Source: Cyclobacteriaceae bacterium (GTDB taxonomy: Bacteria > Bacteroidota > Bacteroidia > Cytophagales > Cyclobacteriaceae). From it: DNA of 18,788 bases. The DNA is taken from contig JANQPK010000141.1 of NCBI GenBank assembly GCA_028289505.1, positions 1 to 18,788 of the forward strand, in the 5' to 3' direction. A model generated the notes under the pieces. That model was not told the origin of the DNA. It saw only the letters and a list, made by a program, of their open reading frames with translations, and did no database searches. The translations under genes and the position numbers were made by a program. This document shows, one piece after another, positions 8,700-15,992 of the stretch (positions are counted from its first letter, which is position 1; each line of letters begins with the position of its first letter).

Positions 8700-9062
8700 A
8701 TGAAAAATTTGATATTTACCCTGAGCTTAGTAGTACTGGGATGGTCCTTTTCCTCTTGTGAAGATGACCCGCCGGCATGTGAGATGCAGAATACAGGCAC
8801 ATTCGTGGTTGAAAATAGCCATGCAAATGGAAGTCTTCAGGTGCATTTTAACAAACCCAGAGTGGGGGCAAATTCCGTTGGTGACTTAAGTATTCAGCCG
8901 GGGGAAAAGGCCTCCATAGAATTGCCCGCTGGTAATCATAAGATAGTTGCCATTCTGGTTATCAGTGATTGTAATGGATCCCGTTGCAGAGTGCAAAGCA
9001 GTTTGCAGAATGATTCCAGGGAGGATCTGTTTGCCTGTGAGACCCGGAACTATGTATTTTAG
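8700..9062 (+). CDS. Small four-cysteine lipoprotein of unknown function
   Basis: A 120-residue lipoprotein that I do not recognise. The signal peptide ends at SFSS-C (Cys20), followed by EDD. Apart from the lipidated cysteine the mature protein has four cysteines (27, 91, 96, 113), which could form two disulfides in the periplasm or at the surface. Predicted strands such as TGTFVVENS, GSLQVHFN, KASIELPAGNHKIVAILV suggest a small beta-sandwich. The 120-base spacer before it, containing a possible terminator and two inverted repeats, suggests that it has its own promoter. It converges with the sulfatase gene, 16 bases from its stop. Confidence 0.72.
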   Translation: MKNLIFTLSLVVLGWSFSSCEDDPPACEMQNTGTFVVENSHANGSLQVHFNKPRVGANSVGDLSIQPGEKASIELPAGNHKIVAILVISDCNGSRCRVQSSLQNDSREDLFACETRNYVF

Positions 9063-9078
9063 TTAGCAATCCCATTGA

Positions 9079-10968
9079 TTAGTTGTATGAATAAAGGTTT
9101 TTGTATACCTGACTCAATGACCAGTAAGCATATAGATCGTAACCTTTCCATTTATCTTTGGTTTGCTCTTTGAGCTGCTGCCAAGCCTGCTTTCCTGCTT
9201 CAATAGCGTCAGCAGGTTTGTTTTTTACTAATTCAAATGCCCTGGCTGACATTAGCTGTAGGTATGGATTTTGAGAAGTAAGGCCTTTGATAAGCACATT
9301 AAGATGGTCCATGTATCCGTATTTACATAGCGTTTCTGCTGCAGTGATGGATACCAGAGATTCTGGTGCGGATGCTAGTTTATGCAGGGTTTGAATCAAC
9401 CCTGGATCAATTTGATCGTAGTATTGAAGCCCGACCATAGTCCAGTATTGGATCAGTGGATGCTCGTGATTCAGGTGGTTGAGGATTTCCTCTTGATTCG
9501 GATTTTCAAAATAAATTTTATCTAACCATACCAGTATCTTCTCCAAAGGAAAGGATTGATGGTCTTGCAGTGCCTCAAAAGGTGTGGACTCCTCTGAAAT
9601 GGTATACATATAAGCCTCTGTAGCTAATCCACTATCACGGGTTTTAAGTACCATCTCTCGGTTTTTACTCCTGAGATCTAACAGAACCTCCTTATAATCA
9701 GAGTTACCGGCTAAATTATTGGTTTCATCTGGATCCTTAAGCACCTGATAAAGCTCTTCAACTGGTCTTTTAGAAAGCCACATGGACTGTTGCGCATTGG
9801 TCATCGAGGGGTTTTGCATTAAAATTCTTCGGTTGGCCTGGCTTATCTCAGATTGATCGGAGTAGTAATTTGGCTGAATTAAAGGACGGTGTGGCAGATA
9901 ATTACGAATGTAGCGATACTCTTGGGTTCTTACTGATCGCACCAGTTCGTAGGCCTCGTCTACCCGATCAGAAGTGGCAAAAACAAAATCATTTGACTGA
10001 CTCTTATCTCCGAGAAAAGGGGTGCCCTGTATGTAGTCGGGCACTTTCAGATTGAGCAGGCTCAACATGGTAGGAGCAAAATCAGCAAAACTAATCAGCT
10101 GATCCCTGACTGATCCTGGTGGCAAACTCAGTGGTTGCTGGTAAACTTCTGGCGCAACAATGATTAAGGGTACTTTGGTCCCAGAGTCGTAAAGCGCCCG
10201 TTTTCCGCGAGGCATGCCGGTACCGTGATCAGAGTAAAAGAAAATGATGGTGTTTTTGGTTAGACCATCAGCTTCTAATTGCCCCAGCAGTTCCTTGATC
10301 TGAAGATCCACAATCTGAACATTATCATAATACCTGGCCCATAACTTCCTGATTTCAGGGGTATCAAAGGAATAGGACGGAAGTGGTACTTCATTTGGAT
10401 CGGTTCTTTGAATTTTGCTCAGGTAAGTTTCATAGCGTGCCTGGTAGGTGCTGTCAGAGCCGAAAATTTTAGATTGATGCGTGGTTTCAAAATTGAATAC
10501 TGCAAAAAACGGTTGATCCGGTGATCGATTTCTCCAGTGCGCTTCTTTGCTGGATTCGTCCCAAATCCCCTCAACTTCAAAATTGTAATCTTCCTTATAG
10601 TTGTTAGTGCAGTAATAACCGGCCTCTCTGAGGAATTGGGGGAAGGGGATTATATGATCTGGAATCTTAGTTTCCGATCTCAGGTTCTGAGTGCCGAGGG
10701 TAGTAGCAAATAATCCTGTGATCAGACAAGACCTGGCCGGTGAACAAACAGCAGCTGAAGCGTAGACATTGGTATATCTCACACCATTGGCAGCTAGTTT
10801 ATCAATGGTAGGGGTTCTAGCAACCGGGTCTCCGTAACAACCCAGCATCGGAGTCAGATCTTCGATAGTTATCCATAAAATATTGGGCTTAGCCGGCTGT
10901 TCTGGAGTACATGAGAACATTAATATCAACCCAATACCGCTACAGAAAGAAAAAAGACGATTTAGCAT
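9079..10968 (-). CDS. Formylglycine-dependent sulfatase lipoprotein (arylsulfatase family)
   Basis: Hydrolyses sulfate esters or N-sulfates, probably on a glycan, in the periplasm or at the surface. The signal peptide ends in lipobox MFS-C at Cys20. The S1 sulfatase signature is AVCSPARSCLITG (73-85): Cys75 in the C-x-P-x-R context would be converted to formylglycine and Arg79 supports it. Metal-binding candidates are Glu36 and Asp37 (ITIEDLTP) and Asp247 and His248 (YSDHGTG), with RGKRALYDSGTKVP at 254-267. The form NILWITIEDLTPMLGCYGD resembles the heparan N-sulfatase-like branch, but substrate cannot be fixed by eye. After the catalytic domain (to about 480) there is a helical HEAT-like tail (about 490-620), which is an addition. 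It lies downstream of the deacetylase on the same strand. It needs a maturation enzyme, which is not in the window. Confidence 0.92.
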   Translation of the reverse strand: MLNRLFSFCSGIGLILMFSCTPEQPAKPNILWITIEDLTPMLGCYGDPVARTPTIDKLAANGVRYTNVYASAAVCSPARSCLITGLFATTLGTQNLRSETKIPDHIIPFPQFLREAGYYCTNNYKEDYNFEVEGIWDESSKEAHWRNRSPDQPFFAVFNFETTHQSKIFGSDSTYQARYETYLSKIQRTDPNEVPLPSYSFDTPEIRKLWARYYDNVQIVDLQIKELLGQLEADGLTKNTIIFFYSDHGTGMPRGKRALYDSGTKVPLIIVAPEVYQQPLSLPPGSVRDQLISFADFAPTMLSLLNLKVPDYIQGTPFLGDKSQSNDFVFATSDRVDEAYELVRSVRTQEYRYIRNYLPHRPLIQPNYYSDQSEISQANRRILMQNPSMTNAQQSMWLSKRPVEELYQVLKDPDETNNLAGNSDYKEVLLDLRSKNREMVLKTRDSGLATEAYMYTISEESTPFEALQDHQSFPLEKILVWLDKIYFENPNQEEILNHLNHEHPLIQYWTMVGLQYYDQIDPGLIQTLHKLASAPESLVSITAAETLCKYGYMDHLNVLIKGLTSQNPYLQLMSARAFELVKNKPADAIEAGKQAWQQLKEQTKDKWKGYDLYAYWSLSQVYKNLYSYN

Positions 10969-10973
10969 GCCAG

Positions 10974-11008
10974 CAATTAAAAATTAATAATTGACAATTA
11001 AAAATGGC
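10974..11008. repeat. Five tandem AT-rich heptamers
   Basis: The spacer upstream of the sulfatase start reads CAATTAA, AAATTAA, TAATTGA, CAATTAA, AAATGGC with no base between units. The same family occurs at 11867-11908 on the other side of the deacetylase gene, in the same orientation. Confidence 0.6.
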
Positions 11009-11020
11009 TTCATCCCTGGT

Positions 11021-11100
11021 CCTTAACCCCTAATTCCCCTAGTCGCTAATTCCCTTAGTCCCCCATTCCCCCATTCCCCTATTCCCCTCGCGCCCTATTT
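11021..11100. repeat. Ten tandem C-rich octamers (CCCyAkTC family)
   Basis: From 11021 the sequence falls into ten consecutive 8-base units, among them CCTAATTC, CCCTAGTC, CCTTAGTC, CCCCATTC (twice), CCCTATTC and CCCTATTT. The last units form the final codons and the stop (11079-11081) of the deacetylase gene. On the minus strand 11060-11087 matches a G-quadruplex motif (G4-N4-G4-N3-G5-N3-G5). A looser octamer tract lies at 11953-12008. Confidence 0.65.
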
Positions 11101-11861
11101 AACACCACTCCAGTAGGCGCCATCTCCAGTTTGTCTACTTTCACCAATCGAGACAGCAGGTCTTGGAGAAAGGTGGTGCTCATGGGACCCCAACCTTCCT
11201 CATCCAATCCATGTGTATTAAGGATCATCCAACCCCCATTAGATTCAAGAAAGTCACTGACCATGGTTTCCACCCACTGATCAATGTTTTCGGGGCCTTT
11301 GGACCAACAGGCTTGTCGATAAGTGTTTTGAGCTTTGGGTATGGTGCTAACTGCACTATCTCCATATGAACGAATGGCCAGTACTTGCGACATGGCAAAC
11401 GCTTCTAGCTCCGGGGTAGAGGCATTGAACGGAAAATTAAATACCGCTTGCGTCGAGTCATAACCTTCAAGATGCGTTTCAAAATATTCCAGGCACTTTA
11501 CTATCAATGACTTCGCCTCATCCAGTGGTTGTTTGGTCAAATTTAGGTGTTTCCAACTATGGGGCATCACCTCATGTCCTCTGGACTTCAGGTTATTCCA
11601 ATCATCGAAGTTACCCATCAGTTCGGGCAGTATATATTCTCCCACAGCCTGGAATTGGGGCAAATGACCGGAAGCGATTACGTTGAAACAGGCGCTCAAC
11701 CCATGTTCTTGGTAAAGCTCTGCTACTTTGTAAAACGATTTTTTAAACCCGTCATCAAAACTTAAAGTGAGAATGTGGGATTTGGGTGGTACGGTAAAGG
11801 AGTTTAATCCCAGAGCCAAGCCGCTGATGGCGGTAGATTTTATAAAGGTTCTTCGATGCAT
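11079..11861 (-). CDS. Tat-exported NodB-type polysaccharide deacetylase
   Basis: Metal-dependent carbohydrate esterase 4-type enzyme predicted to remove acetyl groups from a polysaccharide outside the cytoplasm. The N-terminus MHRRTFIKSTAISGLALG is a twin-arginine signal. NodB motif 1 is LTLSFDDGF (31-39, with Asp36 and Asp37) and motif 2 is HSWKH (His101, His105), giving the Asp-His-His metal set. FNFPFNAS (about 143-150) stands where motif 3 (RxPxG-like) is expected and lacks the usual Arg, so activity may be altered. LNTHGLDEEGW near the C-terminus fits the last motif, with His. At 260 residues it is normal length. It is the first gene before the sulfatase on the minus strand, 110 bases away. 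Its last codons lie in an octamer repeat tract, so the tail ...NRARGE is partly repeat-encoded. Confidence 0.85.
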   Translation of the reverse strand: MHRRTFIKSTAISGLALGLNSFTVPPKSHILTLSFDDGFKKSFYKVAELYQEHGLSACFNVIASGHLPQFQAVGEYILPELMGNFDDWNNLKSRGHEVMPHSWKHLNLTKQPLDEAKSLIVKCLEYFETHLEGYDSTQAVFNFPFNASTPELEAFAMSQVLAIRSYGDSAVSTIPKAQNTYRQACWSKGPENIDQWVETMVSDFLESNGGWMILNTHGLDEEGWGPMSTTFLQDLLSRLVKVDKLEMAPTGVVLNRARGE

Positions 11862-11866
11862 TAAAT

Positions 11867-11908
11867 CAATTTACAATTAACAATGAACAATTAATAATTA
11901 ATAATTCA
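11867..11908. repeat. Six tandem AT-rich heptamers
   Basis: Six consecutive units read CAATTTA, CAATTAA, CAATGAA, CAATTAA, TAATTAA, TAATTCA. They begin five bases upstream of the deacetylase start codon, so they also form its 5' leader or promoter region. Confidence 0.62.
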
Positions 11909-11912
11909 GCAA

Positions 11913-11940
11913 GAGTATAGGGTAAAGGGCAATCAATAAT
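11913..11940. repeat. Four tandem heptamers (GGGCAxA family)
   Basis: GAGTATA, GGGTAAA, GGGCAAT, CAATAAT follow directly in 7-base steps. The first 19 bases match 7150-7168 at 16 positions, although the two sites are almost 5 kb apart. Confidence 0.5.
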
Positions 11941-11952
11941 CTTCGATCCCTC

Positions 11953-12008
11953 ATTCTAATGTTCAATTATTCCCAATTCCCACATTCCCTTGTTCATTTG
12001 TTCCCATT
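11953..12008. repeat. Octamer-like TTCCC repeats and a short hairpin before the esterase
   Basis: Seven 8-base units read ATTCTAAT, GTTCAATT, ATTCCCAA, TTCCCACA, TTCCCTTG, TTCATTTG, TTCCCATT, with one phase slip. Immediately after, GGCG-TAGCTT-CGCC (12009-12022) forms a 4-bp hairpin just before the esterase start. As on the other side of the deacetylase gene, AT-rich heptamers come first and C-rich octamers second. Confidence 0.45.
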
Positions 12009-12028
12009 GGCGTAGCTTCGCCTGCAAA

Positions 12029-12790
12029 ATGAGCACTAGTTACCAGCCCATTATTGAAATTATTGAGGAGGACTATGAGATTCCTCAATTAAAGCGTCGT
12101 CGTCGAATTGCGGCCTTGCTGCCACACAATTATCATCAAACCCAAAAGGATTATCCAGTGCTGTACCTACACGATGGGCAAAACCTTTTTGACGAAAATT
12201 CTCCTTTTGGAAACTGGGCTATAGATCAGTCGTTGGCTCAATTGGCTGAAGAAGGTTATGGGGATATCGTGGTGATTAGTATTGATCATGGGGGTGAGGA
12301 TCGGATCAACGAATACATGCCTTTCAATACCAAATACGGTAAAGGGCAGGGTAAATTGTATGTCCAGTTTTTATTGGAAACTCTTAAACCATATGTGGAC
12401 AAGAAATACCGTGTACTTACGGATGGCGGACATACCGGTGTAGGTGGTAGTTCCATGGGTGGGTTGATCAGTCTTTATGCCGGTTTGACATTCCCTGAGA
12501 CCTTTAGCCGTATGATGATCTTTTCACCCAGTTTATGGCTTAGCCGAAAGATTTATCAGCTAGCCAGAGGATTCACTCCTTCGTCATCTTCTCACCTGTA
12601 TCTTTATGCTGGGGGTAAAGAAAGCCAGGCTCATTTGCCTAATGTGATGCGATTTGGGGCTAACCTGTTGAGCAGTATGGGAGATGGTCTCCGGTTTAAA
12701 TTCTCTCATAATCCAGATGGGATTCATCACGAGTCGGACTGGAGGAAGGAATTCCCCATAGCCTTGAAATGGCTCTATTTTGACCTGTAA
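12029..12790 (+). CDS. Esterase-family (PF00756-like) alpha/beta hydrolase
   Basis: Predicted serine esterase of the esterase D/enterochelin-esterase-like family. I placed the start at the ATG at 12029 rather than the TTG at 11990 because the extra residues would be encoded by repeat DNA and show no family resemblance. The 253-residue protein has no signal peptide, so it is cytoplasmic. YPVLYLHDGQNLFDE (42-56) is the family's conserved core strand and loop. The nucleophile is Ser142 in GGSSMGG (139-145). GIHHESDWRKEFP (231-243) carries the catalytic His, probably His233. The acid is probably Asp or Glu near AGGKES (194-199). It leads a plus-strand block with an aminopeptidase and an ATP-grasp ligase, so its substrate may be an ester or amide made by that pathway (inference). 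Confidence 0.88.
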   Translation: MSTSYQPIIEIIEEDYEIPQLKRRRRIAALLPHNYHQTQKDYPVLYLHDGQNLFDENSPFGNWAIDQSLAQLAEEGYGDIVVISIDHGGEDRINEYMPFNTKYGKGQGKLYVQFLLETLKPYVDKKYRVLTDGGHTGVGGSSMGGLISLYAGLTFPETFSRMMIFSPSLWLSRKIYQLARGFTPSSSSHLYLYAGGKESQAHLPNVMRFGANLLSSMGDGLRFKFSHNPDGIHHESDWRKEFPIALKWLYFDL

Positions 12791-12821
12791 ATTCGAATCT
12801 AAATAGTACCTTACTTTAGAC

Positions 12822-14273
12822 ATGACCAAAGCACTGAATTTTCAACTTACCCAGGAGCAACCAGATGGAAATCAACCCGTTTTGGTGCCGCTTTACAGTG
12901 ATAGTGAGCCGATTTCCGGTGATGTTCCTCGATCGATTTTGGAGCAGTTTTCCAGGGAGCGCCATCAAGTTTCACAAGTCTATTTGCCAAATCGCCCACA
13001 ACCCATTTTTTTGGTGGGAATGGGGGTATCAGGAAAAGTGACCAAGGATTACCCTGTATTTATTGAATTCCTCAAAAAATATGGTGGTACTCTGAGTGAG
13101 CAGTTCTCGGTTGACTTAAGGCACTTGGATGGAAGGACTTTGTATCAATGCGTGCTTGGTTTGTGCCTGGCAGATTATTCGGTTGGCACTTACAAGACCG
13201 GTGAGAATAGCTTTGATGCTTTACGAAAAGTGCATTTGTTGATATCCGAAAGTAATGAGGATTTCGAAAAACCACTGGTAGAGGCTAGCCAAACTGCAGC
13301 AGTACTAAAACGGGTCTGTGCTCTGGTCGACGCTCCAGCTAATACCAAAACCCCTCAATACTTGGCGCAATGGGCACAGGAGTCTGCGGAAAAATACGGC
13401 TATCAAGTAGAAATTTTAGAACAAGACGAACTTGAACAACAGCATTTGCATGCTTTACTTGCGGTGGGCCAAGGCAGTGCCAATCCACCGGTGTTGATTA
13501 AGATGACTTACTATGGAGGAGATCATGAGCAGTTTGATCTAGGTTTGGTAGGTAAAGGCGTGACTTTTGATACCGGGGGCATCTCCCTGAAGCAACCAGC
13601 TAATATGCACTACATGAAAAGTGATATGGCAGGTGCAGCTGCGGTGATGGGGACATTTGAATTGATAGCCAGGCTTCGATTGCCGTTATCCGTGGTGGCA
13701 ACGGTACCGGTAGCAGAGAACAGTATTGACGCTAACAGCATCAGACCTGGCGATGTGATATCATCATATTCTGGTAAGAGTATTGAAATAATCGATACCG
13801 ACGCCGAGGGACGGCTAATATTAGCTGATGCTTTGAGTTATATTCAGCGTAATCATCAACCAAAGGTTCTGATAGATCTGGCCACTTTAACCGGTAGTGT
13901 GGTAGCTACACTGGGGTATGATACCGCAGGATTATTCACCCACCAACAAGCGTTGGCCACCAATTTAACCAAAGCGGGTGAAGCTACCGGTGAATTAGTA
14001 TGGCAGCTTCCACTCTGGGAAAGTTATCAGGAGTTGATGGAATCGGATATTGCTGATATCAAAAATCTCAGCAGTAAGCCCGTTGCCGGGGCAATTACCG
14101 CCGCTAAGTTTTTGGATTTCTTTGTAGCTGAAGATCAGCAGTGGGCCCATCTGGATATTGCCGGCACCGCCTTTGGTGATACTCCATTTGCCAAGATGAA
14201 GTCAGCTACCGGTTATGGGGTTCGGTTATTATTAGAACTTGCTAAATCCCTGATTACAGAAAAAACACCGTAA
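12822..14273 (+). CDS. M17 leucyl aminopeptidase
   Basis: Cytosolic two-metal aminopeptidase that removes N-terminal residues from peptides and dipeptides. All key positions of the family are present with the same spacing as E. coli PepA as I recall it: Lys245 and Asp250 in VGKGVTFDTGG, catalytic Lys257 in SLK, Asp268 in MKSDMAGAAAV, Asp327 and Glu329 with catalytic Arg331 in DTDAEGRLILADAL. The N-terminal domain (about 1-160) is divergent, as is usual. At 483 residues it is complete. It starts 31 bases after the esterase stop and ends two bases before the ATP-grasp start, so it is co-transcribed with the latter. The short spacer contains TACTTTAG just before the ATG, a poor match to a Bacteroidota -7 element. 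A peptide-processing role in the local ligase pathway is inferred from context. Confidence 0.93.
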   Translation: MTKALNFQLTQEQPDGNQPVLVPLYSDSEPISGDVPRSILEQFSRERHQVSQVYLPNRPQPIFLVGMGVSGKVTKDYPVFIEFLKKYGGTLSEQFSVDLRHLDGRTLYQCVLGLCLADYSVGTYKTGENSFDALRKVHLLISESNEDFEKPLVEASQTAAVLKRVCALVDAPANTKTPQYLAQWAQESAEKYGYQVEILEQDELEQQHLHALLAVGQGSANPPVLIKMTYYGGDHEQFDLGLVGKGVTFDTGGISLKQPANMHYMKSDMAGAAAVMGTFELIARLRLPLSVVATVPVAENSIDANSIRPGDVISSYSGKSIEIIDTDAEGRLILADALSYIQRNHQPKVLIDLATLTGSVVATLGYDTAGLFTHQQALATNLTKAGEATGELVWQLPLWESYQELMESDIADIKNLSSKPVAGAITAAKFLDFFVAEDQQWAHLDIAGTAFGDTPFAKMKSATGYGVRLLLELAKSLITEKTP

Positions 14274-14275
14274 AA

Positions 14276-15490
14276 ATGACAGAGCCCCGAGCCATACTTT
14301 GCATAACTTCATTTTATAAAGGCACCGCGTTTATAGAAGCTGGGCATGCCAGAGGCCATCGCATGTTTTTGTTAACTGCTACCAAATTGCAACATGAAGA
14401 TTGGCCATGGGATTGCTTGGAGGATACTTATTTCATGGATTTACAAGAGGATGGTACTTGGTCTATGGATGACCTGATGAATTCTATTGCCTACAAAATG
14501 CGTAGTATAGGCTTTGATAAATTGGTGGCTTTGGATGATTTTGATGTGGATCAGGTGGCTCATTTAAGGGAGCATTTTCGCATGCCTGGAATGGGCTCTA
14601 CTACCGCCCGCTATTTCAGGGATAAACTGGCGATGCGTATGAAAGCTCAGGAGCATGGCATAGCGGTACCGGGATTTACCAACTTGTTCAAAGATCAGGA
14701 TATCCAGCGATTTTCGGAGCAGGTTCCGGCACCCTGGTTGTTAAAGCCTCGGAGTGAAGCATCTGCTACCGGAATTAAGAAGTTACACGATACAGATGCA
14801 TTATGGGATACGGTGAATGGTTTGCAGGATCACCGTCATCGCTATCTGGTGGAGCGATTTGCACCGGGTGATGTGTATCATGTGGATTCCTTGATACATC
14901 ATGGTCAGGTGGTTTTTTCCAAAGCCAGTAAGTATCTGGATACTCCATTTGAGGTAGCCCACGGAGGAGGTATCTTTCGATCCTGTTCACTGGAACTGGG
15001 TTCGGAGGACGCTACTAAACTCAAAGTACTCAATGAAAGAGTACAGCAGGCTTTCGGCATGCAGCACAGCGCCTCCCACACGGAGTTTATTAAGTCACAT
15101 GAAACCGGTGAATTCTATTTCCTGGAGACCTCTGCCAGGGTAGGGGGAGCCAATTTAGCCGAAATGGTAGAAGCTTCCAGCGGGATCAACCTGTGGAAAG
15201 AATGGGCCCATATCGAGTTGGCGGTGGCGTTGGATGAACCGTATGAACTGCCAGAGGTAAAGCAACACTATGCCGGGATCGTGGTATCACTAAGCCGCCA
15301 TCAACATCCGGATACTTCCTCCTTTACCGACCCAGAAATATGTTGGCGAATGAATAAAGAGTGGCATATTGGCTTGATCGTGCAGTCGGAAAGTGCTGAT
15401 AGAGTTAGGGAACTGTTAGATCTGTATACAGAGAGAATTGCTAAGGAGTTCCATGCCAGCCTTGAACCTCCGGATGCTACAAGATTATAG
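14276..15490 (+). CDS. ATP-grasp carboxylate-amine ligase
   Basis: Predicted ATP-dependent ligase that activates a carboxylate as acyl-phosphate and joins it to an amine or thiol. The N-terminal Rossmann-like pre-ATP-grasp region (1-105) includes ILCITSFYKGTAFIEAGHARGH. The ATP-grasp core includes RDKLAMRMKAQEHGIAVPGF (115-134), the ATP-binding Lys157 in WLLKPRSEASATGI, hinge YLVERFAPGDVYHVDSL (190-206), SHTEF with Glu270, and the metal-binding segment FLETSARVGGANL (282-294) with Glu284 and Arg288, equivalent to the E-x-N-x-R-x-G-G motif but with Ser for Asn. The C-terminal 90 residues are unassigned. The protein has 404 residues and starts two bases after the aminopeptidase stop. The substrates are unknown; dipeptide-type synthesis fits a peptidase neighbour. 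Confidence 0.87.
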   Translation: MTEPRAILCITSFYKGTAFIEAGHARGHRMFLLTATKLQHEDWPWDCLEDTYFMDLQEDGTWSMDDLMNSIAYKMRSIGFDKLVALDDFDVDQVAHLREHFRMPGMGSTTARYFRDKLAMRMKAQEHGIAVPGFTNLFKDQDIQRFSEQVPAPWLLKPRSEASATGIKKLHDTDALWDTVNGLQDHRHRYLVERFAPGDVYHVDSLIHHGQVVFSKASKYLDTPFEVAHGGGIFRSCSLELGSEDATKLKVLNERVQQAFGMQHSASHTEFIKSHETGEFYFLETSARVGGANLAEMVEASSGINLWKEWAHIELAVALDEPYELPEVKQHYAGIVVSLSRHQHPDTSSFTDPEICWRMNKEWHIGLIVQSESADRVRELLDLYTERIAKEFHASLEPPDATRL

Positions 15491-15493
15491 CAT

Positions 15494-15586
15494 AACTGCC
15501 AACTGCACAATTACCAACTAGCAAGTAACTGACAACTGCCAAGTACCAATTGCCAAGTAACTGCCAACTATCAAGTGCCAACTGAC
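15494..15586. repeat. Tandem heptamer tract (AAsTrCC), left flank of the S23 cassette
   Basis: The 93 bases split into eleven heptamers (AACTGCC, AATTACC, AACTAGC, AACTGAC, AAGTACC, AATTGCC, AACTATC, AAGTGCC and repeats of these), one 8-base unit, and two 4-base inserts AAGT, each followed by AACTGMC. The tract begins three bases after the ATP-grasp stop and ends seven bases before the four-helix-bundle stop. An oppositely oriented tract lies at 15993-16045. Confidence 0.68.
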
Positions 15587-15593
15587 AAGACAG

Positions 15594-15947
15594 TTATGAC
15601 TTCTTTAAGATTATTGAGGATAGGATGTTTTTAATTTCAATGGCTTCTTTACGTAACATTCCTGCTTCTACTCGGATCTCGCTATCGCTTGATGTTTCCA
15701 TTAAGCGCGAGAAATAAGCACATTCCTTTGCTTCTTTTCTACTTATCCGCAGCCTCATTAAAGAATCTTTTTTCCCTAATGATTCCCTGGACTCAATATA
15801 GTTTGCACCAATACTTCCTGAGGACCTTATTATTTGTTTGCTGTCTTCAATATTGATATGGGTTAATGGTACAGACTTACCAAAACTTCTTACATCTTTG
15901 GCGAATTGAAAAGTCCTTTCCTCCAAGTCGAACGTTTTCTCCTTCAT
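15594..15947 (-). CDS. Four-helix-bundle protein, S23/IVP (23S rRNA intervening-sequence) family
   Basis: Small helical protein of the family first known from intervening sequences in 23S rRNA genes; its biochemical role is not established. I chose the ATG at 15947 (117 residues, MKEKTFDLEERTFQFAKDV) because the family starts near this point; a TTG at 15977 would add ten residues. Family hallmarks are FDLEERTFQFAKDVRSF, the IIRSSGSIGANYIESRES segment (here ANYIES where IANxxEG-like is common), SLMRLRISRKEAKECAYFSRLM and the C-terminal KEAIEIKNILSSII. Here the gene is not in rRNA. It sits alone between two converging ligase operons and is enclosed by heptamer repeats in inverted orientation, which suggests that the gene and its flanks moved or were maintained as a unit. 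Confidence 0.88.
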   Translation of the reverse strand: MKEKTFDLEERTFQFAKDVRSFGKSVPLTHINIEDSKQIIRSSGSIGANYIESRESLGKKDSLMRLRISRKEAKECAYFSRLMETSSDSEIRVEAGMLRKEAIEIKNILSSIILKKS

Positions 15948-15992
15948 CAAAGGCAATAAACTGTTCTGAAGTATCAATCACAACTCCAATCC

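Noticed and set aside
11990..12028. N-terminal extension of the esterase from a TTG at 11990
   Set aside because: The added residues are encoded by octamer repeats and a hairpin; the ATG at 12029 fits the family start.
12804..12824. A leaderless promoter directly before the aminopeptidase start
   Set aside because: TACTTTAG is a poor match to the TAnnTTTG element and no good -33 partner was seen at the proper distance.
15948..15977. TTG start at 15977 for the four-helix-bundle protein
   Set aside because: The ten extra residues are not typical for the family, which begins close to the ATG at 15947.
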